Part shown: positions 38,984-47,400 of the stretch, one piece after another
Numbering within the stretch: the stretch's first letter is position 1
How the letters are laid out: every line of letters starts with the position of its first letter
Origin: Asticcacaulis sp. AC466
GTDB taxonomy: Bacteria; Pseudomonadota; Alphaproteobacteria; Caulobacterales; Caulobacteraceae
DNA: 64,000 nucleotides
Direction: 5' to 3'
Assembly (NCBI RefSeq): GCF_000495815.1
Contig: NZ_AWGE01000014.1
Location: 116,925-180,924 of the forward strand
The notes under the pieces: model-generated
The model's database searches: none
What the model saw: only the letters and a program-made list of their open reading frames with translations
What the model was told of the DNA's origin: nothing
Made by a program: the position numbers and the translations under genes

Positions 38984-39313
38984 ATGTCGTTTGACAGACC
39001 TGCACCTGTGCGTTTCATCCTGGATGAACGTCGTTTTGGCCTTGTGTCGTTCCCGCGGCCCAAGGGGCGGACGCGTATTCCGCTTGAGCCGTTGCAGGCC
39101 GCGATTGAGCAGACGCTCGGCGTCCGGTTCGAGGTCCGCCGCGAACGCCTGTTCGGGCCCAAGATCCATAGTTTCGTCTATATGGGAGAGCGGGTGAAAA
39201 TCCGCATGCTCGATAGTGGTGACGCCCATATCGACCTGGCCGGAGTCGATGACGACGTGCGTGAAATCATTCTGGAGCACCTGCGCCAGAGCCATGAATT
39301 CGAGGCCCAGTAA
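38984..39313 (+). CDS. Conserved small protein of unknown function
   Basis: 109 residues, charged and soluble. It begins MSFDRPAPVRFILDERRFGL and contains RFEVRRERLFGPKIHSF and AHIDLAGVDDDVREIILEHL. No known domain was recognised. Codon use matches the neighbours, and the stop is three bases before the GTG of the membrane protein gene, so the two form an operon. A link to the membrane glycosyltransferase is possible but unproven. Confidence 0.7.
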   Translation: MSFDRPAPVRFILDERRFGLVSFPRPKGRTRIPLEPLQAAIEQTLGVRFEVRRERLFGPKIHSFVYMGERVKIRMLDSGDAHIDLAGVDDDVREIILEHLRQSHEFEAQ

Positions 39314-39316
39314 CCT

Positions 39317-40564
39317 GTGGATGCCCTGACCGTTCTGCGCCGCCTGACGGGGTTCAAGCCGCTACTGCTGCTTTTCATGCTGTTCTGCGCCTGGCCGGTG
39401 GTGGCGGGCCTGTACCACATGCTGACGCATGGGGCGTGGATATTGATGGATATCGACGCCGTGCTGTGCGGGGCTAAGACGCTGGCGTCCGGCCATTCGC
39501 CCTATGCTATCCACCCGCCGAGCTGCGGCGGCAACCGTCCGGCGGCTTATGTCTACGCGCCGCAGGTGGCGCACCTGTTCGTGCCGTTCATCGACGCGCT
39601 GGGCATCAATGGGGCGCGGACCCTGTTCCTGATTGCGCTCCTGGCACCGGCGACTTTGTTCCTGTTGTGGTTTGCGCTGGTGAAGCGCTTCGACGGTATC
39701 GATATCCGTTGGCGCTGGCTGGCCTTTGCCGCCCTGACGCCCATGACCTTCGTGTGCGCCAATGTCGGTATCGTCATGCACGCCATGGTGTTGGCCAGCC
39801 TGTTCTTTTTCCGGCCGGGGCAAGGGGCGGGTGATGACGCCGGCGACGAGCGATGGCGCTATGCGCGCTGGCCGTTCACGGTGACGGTGCTGCTCTGTTC
39901 GTGCGTCAAGCCGACCTTCCTGGCCTATTTCGTTATCTTTCTGCTCGACGACATCGCCCTGTGGCGGCGCGGCTTCGCCTTTTCGTGGCGCGCGGTGGCG
40001 GGCGTGGCGGTCAACCAGATCATGATCCTGACCGATGGCCATTACGGCAAGGCGTGGCAGAAGACGCTCCATTCGGTGACCCTGGCGCGCCAGCCGGGCA
40101 TGGGCTGGTTCGAACTGACCAATTTCGTCTTTCATGTGCCGGGCAAGTCGGATTTGAACTGGCAACTGGCGTTGGGCTTCATGGCGGTCATGACCCTGGC
40201 CGGGATGGCCATCGCCCATTGGGGCCGGATGGACGACGACGAACGGTTGTTGTTCGGCATGGGGTTGGTGCCGTTGATGACGCCGCGCATCCTCGATTAC
40301 GACATGATCCTGATCGTGCCCTATGCAGCGCTGTTGATGGCGGTGGCCTACCGCGTCGGCGGCGGGGTCTTCCGGTTTTTGCTGTCGTGGCTGTTCACCG
40401 GCTGGATGGTCTGGGGCATTCTGACCTATATCCTGCATATCGAAGGCTGGCACCGCACGCCCATGGCCATGCTGTTGTTCGGCTGCCTGACCGTCATTGT
40501 GGCCCTGCGCGCCGCCATGTCCGGGGTGTGGCCAAGCCGGGAGCAAGCCGGGTCTGCGGCGTAG
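39317..40564 (+). CDS. Membrane protein, GT87/DUF2029-like glycosyltransferase
   Basis: 415 residues with about ten membrane helices. The long periplasmic loop after TM1 (DAVLCGAKTLASGHSPYAIH, YVYAPQVAHLFVPF) and LTPMTFVCANVGIVMHAMVL resemble the DUF2029/GT87 family, which transfers mannose or arabinose from polyprenyl phosphate. An acidic pair, MDID at about 36-39, fits the catalytic Asp of GT-C enzymes. Translated from GTG, directly behind the 109-residue protein gene. Confidence 0.72.
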   Translation: MDALTVLRRLTGFKPLLLLFMLFCAWPVVAGLYHMLTHGAWILMDIDAVLCGAKTLASGHSPYAIHPPSCGGNRPAAYVYAPQVAHLFVPFIDALGINGARTLFLIALLAPATLFLLWFALVKRFDGIDIRWRWLAFAALTPMTFVCANVGIVMHAMVLASLFFFRPGQGAGDDAGDERWRYARWPFTVTVLLCSCVKPTFLAYFVIFLLDDIALWRRGFAFSWRAVAGVAVNQIMILTDGHYGKAWQKTLHSVTLARQPGMGWFELTNFVFHVPGKSDLNWQLALGFMAVMTLAGMAIAHWGRMDDDERLLFGMGLVPLMTPRILDYDMILIVPYAALLMAVAYRVGGGVFRFLLSWLFTGWMVWGILTYILHIEGWHRTPMAMLLFGCLTVIVALRAAMSGVWPSREQAGSAA

Positions 40565-40694
40565 AGTTGGCCTCCCTACGGCCGCCTTATATTTGCAGCC
40601 ATATCCCGCCATCGCTTTCGATCACGGCCTGCGCCTAGATGAGCCCGGGGCGCCTGTGTGCGCCACAGGTTCAACACTAGAAAGGGCCCAGCTC

Positions 40695-41036
40695 ATGTTT
40701 TCCGCCTTCACCAAGCACGCTGCCGAAACCACCGAAGCCAGCGCCGAAAATGACGCCCGCGACGAATTCAAAACCGCCCGCCACGACATTCACGCCGCCG
40801 CTAGCCACGCTGAAAAGCTGATCAGTGATGCGGCTGACGATGTGTCTAGCTATGCCGACCACGCCAATGACAAGATACGCCATTTCGCCGACAAGGCCCG
40901 CCACGAGGTCAAGGACGCGGCGCATCACCTGAGCGACCGCGTGCGCGGCAATCCGGTGCCGGCGGCCCTGATCAGCCTGGGTATCGGTATCGTGCTGGGT
41001 CTCGTCATGCGCAGCCCGCGCCGCCCGAGTTACTAA
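40695..41036 (+). CDS. DUF883/ElaB-type membrane-anchored stress protein
   Basis: 113 residues from MFSAFTKHAAETTEASAEND (AAAGGG before it). A long amphipathic helical region (residues 15-85) of Ala/Asp/His/Lys repeats is followed by a single C-terminal membrane helix (VPAALISLGIGIVLGLVM) and RSPRRPSY. This matches the ElaB/YqjD/DUF883 family of tail-anchored proteins, some of which bind ribosomes in stationary phase in E. coli. Confidence 0.8.
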   Translation: MFSAFTKHAAETTEASAENDARDEFKTARHDIHAAASHAEKLISDAADDVSSYADHANDKIRHFADKARHEVKDAAHHLSDRVRGNPVPAALISLGIGIVLGLVMRSPRRPSY

Positions 41037-41091
41037 TTTTCAGCTCAAGCGCCGCATTTGCCTTGCGGCGCATCTGCTATAGACTGGCGGG

Positions 41092-42510
41092 ATGGCTTCA
41101 AAAACGACTCTGAACGCAAGCAATCTCGAAGCCCTGGGCGCGGGGCGTCTGGCGGAACTGCTGATGGAGATCAGCACCGGCAATGCCAATGCCAAGCGCC
41201 TGTTACGCATGGAACTGGCGGGGCTGGACAGCCCTGACAAGCTGATCCGCGAGATCCGCAAACGCCTGACCGCTATAGCGGCGGCGACGGTCACGGTCGG
41301 CTGGCGCAGCCTGAAAGGGTTCAAATCCGACCTCAATACCCAGCGCCGCCTGATCGTCGAGCAGGTGGCCAAGGCGTCGCCCGCCGAGGCGCTTGACCTT
41401 ATGTGGCAGTTCATCGCCATGGCCGACGGCGTGCTGGACCGCGCGGCCGATGCGTCGGGCGAGGTGCTGGCCATCTTCCGCCAGGCCTGTGACGATCTGG
41501 GGCCCATTGCCACCGAGGCCCGCCCGTCCTTAGACGAGCTGGCGCCGCGCGTGGTCGATGCCGTGCTCGGCAACGGCTACGGCCAGGCCAATGGCGTAAT
41601 TGCCGCTGTGGCGACGGCCCTGGGAGCGGACGGGCTGCGTCAGGTGCGGGCGTCGGTCCTGGCCGGTGCGGGCCAGCCCGATACACGCGCACCGACCCGC
41701 AGCCGCAAGACATCGCGCTGGCGGCGCAATCGCAGCCAGGTTCGTGACGCCCCTCAGCGTCAGCCGCGCGCCCACGCGGTGCGTCTGGCCCTGCTGGCCA
41801 TTGCTGATGCCTTGGGCGATGTCGATGCCTATATCGCGCTTCAGCCCGATCCGCGCCTGCCCGATGTCGCGGCGCACATCGCCGATCGGCTGCTCAAGGC
41901 TGGGCGGGCGGCAGAGGCTTTGACCGCGCTGGATGTGGCGCGGGGCGTTCATCCGCCCGAATGGGATGCGGTGCGGTTGGAGGTGTTGCAGGCTCTGGGG
42001 CGGACTGATGCGGCGCAGGCCTTCCGCTTGCAGATATTTCACCGCACGCTCAATCCCGACCATCTGCGTGCCTATCTGAAACGCCTGCCCGATTTTGACG
42101 ATGTGGAAGCCGAGGACGCGGCGCTGGATCAGGTGGAAACCGTTCGCGACGCGCAGGCGGCTTTGGCGTTTCTGGTCCGCTGGCCGTCGCTCGACCGGGC
42201 GGCGCGGGTGGTGCTGCGCCGGGCGGGCGAGATCGACGGCCATGCCGATGAGGTGCTGGCCCCGGCGGCGGAAAAGCTGGAGACGCGTTATCCGCTGGCG
42301 GCAACGATCCTGTTGCGGCGGATGATCGACATGATCCTGACCGGATTTCAGACGCACGATTACGAACGCGCCGCCGCCTATTATGCCGATATTCGCAGGC
42401 TTGCGCCGCGCATCGATGACTTTGACGGCATGGAGACGCATGAGGCCTATGATGCGCGTCTCAAGGCCAGCCATGGTCGCAAGGCGGCCTTCTGGGGGTT
42501 GGTGGAGTAG
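41092..42510 (+). CDS. Large helical-repeat protein, DUF6880-like
   Basis: 472 residues, soluble, all-helical. It starts MASKTTLNASNLEALGAGRL with LMEISTGNANAKRLLRMELA, followed by helix pairs of the TPR kind (PRLPDVAAHIADRLLKAGRA, LRLQIFHRTLNPDHLRAYLK, PLAATILLRRMIDMILTGFQ). The end, HDYERAAAYYADIRRLAPRI with AYDARLKASHGRKAAFWGLV, is typical of proteins now grouped under DUF6880. A basic linker (RSRKTSRWRRNRSQVRD, about 200-216) separates the halves. Function unknown; single gene. Confidence 0.7.
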   Translation: MASKTTLNASNLEALGAGRLAELLMEISTGNANAKRLLRMELAGLDSPDKLIREIRKRLTAIAAATVTVGWRSLKGFKSDLNTQRRLIVEQVAKASPAEALDLMWQFIAMADGVLDRAADASGEVLAIFRQACDDLGPIATEARPSLDELAPRVVDAVLGNGYGQANGVIAAVATALGADGLRQVRASVLAGAGQPDTRAPTRSRKTSRWRRNRSQVRDAPQRQPRAHAVRLALLAIADALGDVDAYIALQPDPRLPDVAAHIADRLLKAGRAAEALTALDVARGVHPPEWDAVRLEVLQALGRTDAAQAFRLQIFHRTLNPDHLRAYLKRLPDFDDVEAEDAALDQVETVRDAQAALAFLVRWPSLDRAARVVLRRAGEIDGHADEVLAPAAEKLETRYPLAATILLRRMIDMILTGFQTHDYERAAAYYADIRRLAPRIDDFDGMETHEAYDARLKASHGRKAAFWGLVE

Positions 42511-42644
42511 GGGAGGAAGGCGGATGGTTTTTTGGAATGTTGCCGGTAGATAAATTTGTACCTCCCTGGCTTGCTTGTGGTCGGGTGCCTCGTCTTCTAG
42601 GGGGCAGTTCGGCGGCAGGGTGTTGAGATTATACTTACCCCAGG

Positions 42645-42719
42645 ACCCCCACCACCGCATCTAGGCAGCAAGCTGCCGTCGTGCGGTCCCCCTCCCCACC
42701 ATGGTGGGGAGGTACAAGA
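42645..42719 (+). repeat. Dispersed palindromic intergenic repeat, copy C
   Basis: Reads CCCCCACCACCGCATCTAGG, then CAGCAAGCTGCC, GTCGTGCGGTCCCCCTCCCC and the perfect palindrome TCCCCACCATGGTGGGGA. Differs from copy A at only a few positions. It lies in the gap between the DUF6880-like gene and the facing HExxH gene. Confidence 0.8.
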
Positions 42720-42761
42720 TAGCGCAGTATCGTCCTGCCGGGCGCGGCGACTCTGCCCGCT

Positions 42762-43568
42762 CTAATTTTCGCCGGCGGAGCCGTCTATCGGATCGAACGG
42801 AAATATCCCGAACCGGAACAGCCTTTCGCGTGTTGCGTCGGCATAGCGATGGGCGAAGGCTTCGCGTTCATCGCGGGGGCGCGAAAAATAGGCGTCGTAA
42901 AGGTCGCTATAGTCTTGCTCGCCACGGTCGGCAGGTCCTTCGACCTTCTTGCGAAAATCGACCCAATGACCGATCTCGTGCAGCAGCGTTCGGTAAAGCT
43001 GCGTTGCCCGAGCCGACGTGGGCGTCACCGAGAAGACGTAGGCATGCGTGTCACGGACGACCGTATGTCCGTCATCCCGCAAGCGTTTCAATTCTTCGGT
43101 GTCCTGAGGCCCAAGCGACAGTCCCCATTTGAGCGTCTGTTCCGGATCGATGGCCTCCAGGATGACGGCCGGTCCGGAGCGCACTGTTTCGCGTCCAGCC
43201 TGCCCGAAGTCTGCCCAGTAGAAGAGTCGCCCCCATGCGGGATTGAGAATACGCTGTTTGCGGGTCGATTGGCGCAAGACGAAGGTGTCCAGTCCGGTCC
43301 AGTCCGCACTAGGCACATGTTTCAGGACGTGGCAAATGTCGTCCACGCTGCACGCGTGCAGGCAGCCGCCGTGGCTGTCTTCGACCAGAAATGTCACGGA
43401 TCGCCCGGACACAAAGCGCTGCGTGAGCGTGTAGTTGCCGAGGTGTTCGTTCCATAGTCTTTCAGCGCCGGCTATTCGCGGAATGGACAGGCGGTTGTTC
43501 TGACCGTGCCCCTGGCGTTTGGTGCCGATATTCCGGTTTCGCCGAACGGGATTGAAGCCGCTGTTCAT
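42762..43568 (-). CDS. Putative zinc-metalloprotease-like protein with HEIGH motif
   Basis: 268 residues, no signal peptide. The key feature is LYRTLLHEIGHWVDFRKK (about 195-210), an HExxH zincin motif, followed by DEREAFAHRYAD, whose Glu could be the third zinc ligand. The remainder has no family I can name. It is the last gene of the Nramp - secreted RraB - HExxH operon, starting five bases after the RraB-like stop. Peptidase activity is inferred from the motif only; structural zincin-like roles are possible. Confidence 0.6.
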   Translation of the reverse strand: MNSGFNPVRRNRNIGTKRQGHGQNNRLSIPRIAGAERLWNEHLGNYTLTQRFVSGRSVTFLVEDSHGGCLHACSVDDICHVLKHVPSADWTGLDTFVLRQSTRKQRILNPAWGRLFYWADFGQAGRETVRSGPAVILEAIDPEQTLKWGLSLGPQDTEELKRLRDDGHTVVRDTHAYVFSVTPTSARATQLYRTLLHEIGHWVDFRKKVEGPADRGEQDYSDLYDAYFSRPRDEREAFAHRYADATRERLFRFGIFPFDPIDGSAGEN

Positions 43569-43573
43569 GGGCC

Positions 43574-43987
43574 TTACTGCGCGGGGCCTACGTCCATGCC
43601 GTCATAAAGCACCTCGCCATGGCCTTCCGCCAGGGTGTAGAGTTCCTGTTCGCGGGCGTCGAGCTTGGCCGGGGTCAGGTGTTCGACCTTTTCGACCTGT
43701 AACTGCAACAGGGCAGGCGCGGCCTTATCGGCATTGTCCTGCAGTCGGATGTCAACGACCGTATAGCCCTTGGCAGCGAGAAGGCTGGCCACGGCCTGAA
43801 GGTCCGCCTTGTCCGGTCCGACGAAATAGAAGGTCCACAGCAAATCGCCCGACGTGTCCCACGGTGCATGGGCCTTCATGTCGGCGAACAGGGCTTCAGA
43901 CGCGCTTGGTGCGGCTTTGTCCTGGGCGTAAGCGGGCAGGCCGCAGGCGAGCGCCAAGACAGCAGTCACGGCAATCGTCTTCATCAT
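43574..43987 (-). CDS. RraB-fold protein with a signal peptide
   Basis: 137 residues. The first 22 (MMKTIAVTAVLALACGLPAY AQ) form a clear signal peptide. The rest matches the RraB family: LLWTFYFVGPDKADLQAVAS, LLAAKGYTVVDIRL, VEHLTPAKLDAREQELYTLA, GHGEVLYDGMDVG. RraB in E. coli inhibits RNase E in the cytoplasm; an exported version cannot do that, so the fold is reused. It lies between the Nramp-like and HExxH genes in one operon. Confidence 0.8.
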   Translation of the reverse strand: MMKTIAVTAVLALACGLPAYAQDKAAPSASEALFADMKAHAPWDTSGDLLWTFYFVGPDKADLQAVASLLAAKGYTVVDIRLQDNADKAAPALLQLQVEKVEHLTPAKLDAREQELYTLAEGHGEVLYDGMDVGPAQ

Positions 43988-44026
43988 ACGGTTTCCCCTT
44001 CGGTATGGATGCGGCGACTATAGGAC

Positions 44027-45319
44027 TTAACCGGCGAACTGGAAATAGAGCATAAAGCCCGCCGCGGCGGTCATCAGCACGAAGGTCAGGGCGCCCAGTA
44101 TATTCGACCACAGGCCATTGGTGAATTCGCCCATCACCGCCTTGTTGTTGGAGATGTGCAGCACGATGGCGATGATGACCGGCGAGGTCACGCCATACAG
44201 TATGGCCGACCAGATCAGCGCCTGGATCGGCGATATGCCGACATAGTTGATGGCGAGCCCGACCAGAAGCGACACAATGATTACGCCGTAGAAGGCCGGG
44301 GCTTCGTGGAACCGTTTGTCCAGCCCTTCTTCCCAGCCGAAGGTTTCCGACAGGATGTAGGACAAGGACCCCGACAGCACGGGAATGGCCAGGAAACCGG
44401 TGCCGATGATGCCGAGCGCAAACAGGTAGTAGGCGGCGTCGCCGGCCAGGGGCTCAAGCGCCTTGGCCGCCTGTTCCACCGTATCAATCTGGTGGATGCC
44501 GGCATTGAACAGCACCGTGCCGGTCGTCAGGATGATGAAGAACATGACGACGTTGGAAAACAACATGCCCATATCGACGTCGAAGCCCATCTCTTTGATC
44601 TGCTTGCGATCGACCATGAGCCGTTTGGATTGCTTGGCGTTTTCGACCTCCATATTGGCCTGCCAGAAGAAGAGATAGGGCGAGATGGTGGTGCCGAGAA
44701 TGGCGACCAGCACATTGATATAGGCCTTGTTCCATTCGATATGCGGCACCAACGTGTCGCGGGCCACCTTCGCCCAGTCGAGATGGGACAGGAAGGGCAC
44801 GATGAGATAGACCAGCAGGACGGCGCACAGCCATTTCAACACCGACGCCACCTTGGCATAGGGCAGCCAGATGATGGCCCCCAGAAGTAGGACGGTGAAG
44901 ATGACGCTGAACCACAGGGCCGGGACGGCGGGGATGATGAGGTTGGCGACCGCGCCCATGCCGGCGATATCGGCGCCGATATTGAGGATGATGGCAGGCA
45001 GGCTGAACACCACCATCAGCCACAGGATGGGGGCCGGGTAGTGCTTTTTGAGAATGCCGGTCAGGCCGCGTGTCGTCACTATGCCTATGCGAGCGCACAT
45101 TTCCTGGATCGAGGCCATCAGCGGAAAGGTGATAAGCGCGGTCCACAGGGTGTTGAGGCCGTATTGCGCGCCGGCCTGGCTATAGGTGGCGATGCCTGAG
45201 GGATCGTCATCGCTGGCGCCGGTCACGAGACCGGGCCCAAGCAGCTTAAGCCACTTTTTCACGCCCCTATCTTCTTGGCCTTTTTCTTCTTTTTTGTCGT
45301 CCGTGCCGGTGTCGGCCAT
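44027..45319 (-). CDS. Nramp-related divalent metal transporter with altered metal-site motifs
   Basis: 430 residues, about 11 membrane helices after a charged N-terminus. TM1 reads GASDDDPSGIATYSQAGAQY instead of the canonical DPGN, and TM6 reads GTTISPYLFFWQA where MPH is usual, so the metal-coordinating Met is absent. Such changes are known from Nramp-related magnesium transporters and other non-canonical members; selectivity should thus differ from Mn/Fe carriers. First gene of the operon with the RraB-like and HExxH proteins. Confidence 0.85.
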   Translation of the reverse strand: MADTGTDDKKEEKGQEDRGVKKWLKLLGPGLVTGASDDDPSGIATYSQAGAQYGLNTLWTALITFPLMASIQEMCARIGIVTTRGLTGILKKHYPAPILWLMVVFSLPAIILNIGADIAGMGAVANLIIPAVPALWFSVIFTVLLLGAIIWLPYAKVASVLKWLCAVLLVYLIVPFLSHLDWAKVARDTLVPHIEWNKAYINVLVAILGTTISPYLFFWQANMEVENAKQSKRLMVDRKQIKEMGFDVDMGMLFSNVVMFFIILTTGTVLFNAGIHQIDTVEQAAKALEPLAGDAAYYLFALGIIGTGFLAIPVLSGSLSYILSETFGWEEGLDKRFHEAPAFYGVIIVSLLVGLAINYVGISPIQALIWSAILYGVTSPVIIAIVLHISNNKAVMGEFTNGLWSNILGALTFVLMTAAAGFMLYFQFAG

Positions 45320-45401
45320 GCGCTGAATCCGTTGCTTGCGTGTCCGTGGGATGATCCACAGATCGGTACGGAAGTCGATACGGAAGGCGGGGACGACGGG
45401 G

Positions 45402-45977
45402 CTAAATTTTTTCGCTGATCTTGATGGCGACGCGGCAACCGGTCTTGATGAGGGCGCTGAGCAGCGGATAGCCCGGCGCTTCCCGCGCGCCTTGATCGAC
45501 GGCGCGGTCGTGGTGGCCCAGTTCGTCGTCGCGGAATTGGCGCAGGCGGGCGGCCAATTCGGGATCGGAGGCGCTCAGTTCGTCGATCTGTTCGTTATAA
45601 TGGTCGCCGATGACGCTTTCGACAGCTTCGGTGCAGGCATGGGCGGCTTTTTCGCCGAGCAGGGCGGTGCCGACGCCGAGCCCCAGGGCCGCCAGCCGCC
45701 ACACCGGCGTCATGGCCGTGGGGCGGACCTTGTTGGCGCGCATCAGCCCTTCGAACGCATCAAGGTGAACCTGTTCCTCGCCCTGCATTTGCGTGAACTG
45801 GCGGCTGAGGTCGCGTTTGGGCGTATCGGAAAAGACCATGCTCTGGCCTTTGTAAATCTGCACGGCGGCCAGCTCTCCGGCGTGATCGACACGCAGGATT
45901 TCTTCGAGACGGCGGCGCGATGCGCCATAGCCGGGGCGGGGCGGAACGGGTCTTACAGAGGTGGAACTGGTGGACAT
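45402..45977 (-). CDS. coq7: 3-demethoxyubiquinol 3-hydroxylase
   Basis: 191 residues. The di-iron four-helix bundle shows ILRVDHAGELAAVQIYKGQ, MQGEEQVHLDAFEGLMRA, CTEAVESVIGDHYNEQI and FRDDELGHHDRAVDQGA, giving the Glu/His ligand pairs of Coq7. It hydroxylates the ubiquinone precursor in aerobic ubiquinone synthesis at the inner membrane surface. Head of a minus-strand run, 82 bases before the Nramp-like gene, and followed (upstream on the map) by dsbB-like. Confidence 0.92.
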   Translation of the reverse strand: MSTSSTSVRPVPPRPGYGASRRRLEEILRVDHAGELAAVQIYKGQSMVFSDTPKRDLSRQFTQMQGEEQVHLDAFEGLMRANKVRPTAMTPVWRLAALGLGVGTALLGEKAAHACTEAVESVIGDHYNEQIDELSASDPELAARLRQFRDDELGHHDRAVDQGAREAPGYPLLSALIKTGCRVAIKISEKI

Positions 45978-46004
45978 GGCGCGGCGTCCTTTCGGAAAGG
46001 GCCT

Positions 46005-46574
46005 TTAGTAGTGGTGTCGGCTCTTCGGGCGGAACCGCAGCGAGGCGATCAGGCTGAGCAGGGCCAGAATGGCGGAGACGATGGCATTATAGCCCGCCAT
46101 GGACACTCCGAACATGCGCCATTGCGCCACATCGCACATCGGCGCCCGGGTCGTGGCCCCGGCGATGAAGGCGGCCATGTCGTCCAGGCTGATGTCGTGG
46201 CCCGACGCAGTGCAGCTTTGCGGGCCGGTCCACCATTTCAGTTCGACACCGGCATGGAAGAGGGCAATGGCCGCGCCGGTCGCAAAGATGGCGAACAGCA
46301 CGAAGGAAAAGACGCGGGGCGGACCCTTGGCCCCGGTGAACAGCGCCCACACACTGGCGACCAGGGAGACGCCGACCGCGATCCAGTAGATGTCGCGCTG
46401 TTTCAGGCACAGGTGGCAGGGCGCCAAATGACCGAACAACTGAAACGACCAGGCGGTGGCCAGCATGAGCAGGGAAAGCACCAGCGCGGTGATGCTCCAC
46501 CACCGGCTGAAGGCCAGGGCCAGGCGCTTGAGGGTTTTATTCGATCTGGGCGGGCTGGTGCGGGGGGCGCTCAT
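46005..46574 (-). CDS. DsbB-family disulfide bond oxidoreductase
   Basis: 189 residues, four membrane helices. The first redox pair is Cys53-Cys56 in HLAPCHLCLKQRD; the second lies in the periplasmic loop (TGPQSC and APMC). It passes electrons from a DsbA-like thiol oxidase to ubiquinone, which fits its neighbour coq7. The DsbA partner is not in the window. Stop-start spacing to coq7 is 27 bases, and to the DedA-like gene three bases, so this is an operon. Confidence 0.88.
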   Translation of the reverse strand: MSAPRTSPPRSNKTLKRLALAFSRWWSITALVLSLLMLATAWSFQLFGHLAPCHLCLKQRDIYWIAVGVSLVASVWALFTGAKGPPRVFSFVLFAIFATGAAIALFHAGVELKWWTGPQSCTASGHDISLDDMAAFIAGATTRAPMCDVAQWRMFGVSMAGYNAIVSAILALLSLIASLRFRPKSRHHY

Positions 46575-46577
46575 GAC

Positions 46578-47159
46578 TCAATGGGGCAGGAGTTTAACGG
46601 CGAGAATCCCTACCACGATCAGGACGACAACAACAGTGCCGACCAGATAGAAGCGCTTTTCCATCAGCTCCGTGATTTCGGGTCCGAATTTTTTGACCAG
46701 GCCGGCGACCAGGAAGAAGCGCAAGGAGCGCGTGATGGCCGAAGCGATGAAAAACCACATCAGCGAAAACTGCGCTAGACCGGCGGAAATGGTCACCAGC
46801 TTATACGGGATCGGCGTAAGGCCCTTGGCGAAGATCAGGAAGACGCCGTATTTTTCGAACCAGTCGTGGAATTCTTTCAGGCCGTTGGGATGGCCGAACA
46901 GGCCCAGAATCCATACGCCGAGCGGCCCGGCATAGTAGCCGATGGCATAGCCCAAAAAGCCGCCGACCACCGAAGCGATGGAGCAGATGGCGGCCGTGCG
47001 CCAGGCGCGTTCCGGCCGCGCCAGCACCATGGGGATCAGCATGATATCGGGCGGGATGGGGAAGAATGAGGCTTCGGCAAAGGAAACGGCGGCCAGCGCC
47101 TTTTCGGCATGTTTGGTGCCGGCCAGATTAAGCAGCCAGTTATAAAGGCGTCGTAACAC
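46578..47159 (-). CDS. DedA/YqaA-family membrane protein
   Basis: 193 residues with a DedA core: FAEASFFPIPPDIMLIPMVL, VGGFLGYAIGYYAGPLGVWI, FAKGLTPIPYKLVTISAGLA and ARSLRFF-like ITRSLRFFLVAGL. Several membrane helices. Members of the family flip lipid carriers such as undecaprenyl phosphate or keep envelope homeostasis. First gene of the dedA-dsbB-coq7 group. The 241-base gap to the divergent ABC-F gene shows no other element. Confidence 0.88.
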   Translation of the reverse strand: MLRRLYNWLLNLAGTKHAEKALAAVSFAEASFFPIPPDIMLIPMVLARPERAWRTAAICSIASVVGGFLGYAIGYYAGPLGVWILGLFGHPNGLKEFHDWFEKYGVFLIFAKGLTPIPYKLVTISAGLAQFSLMWFFIASAITRSLRFFLVAGLVKKFGPEITELMEKRFYLVGTVVVVLIVVGILAVKLLPH

Positions 47160-47400
47160 GAAAACTCCTGAGTCAGTCCGGTTCCTGCCATATCAGCAGA
47201 CGCGGCGCTTGTCGCGTGGATTTCGTGACAGAGGGCGGGGTGGCGGAACGGAAATCGGGGTGTCGCCCCGTCTTAAATCGGTTTGCGCCCTTTCCTTAAT
47301 CGGCATGGCACTGTAAATCGCTGCCCATGCCGCGCCGGGTCACGGTGTATGTCGCCTGCCTTCGTCTTCGCCTCCCTGTTTCTCAATCAGTAAGAACCGT

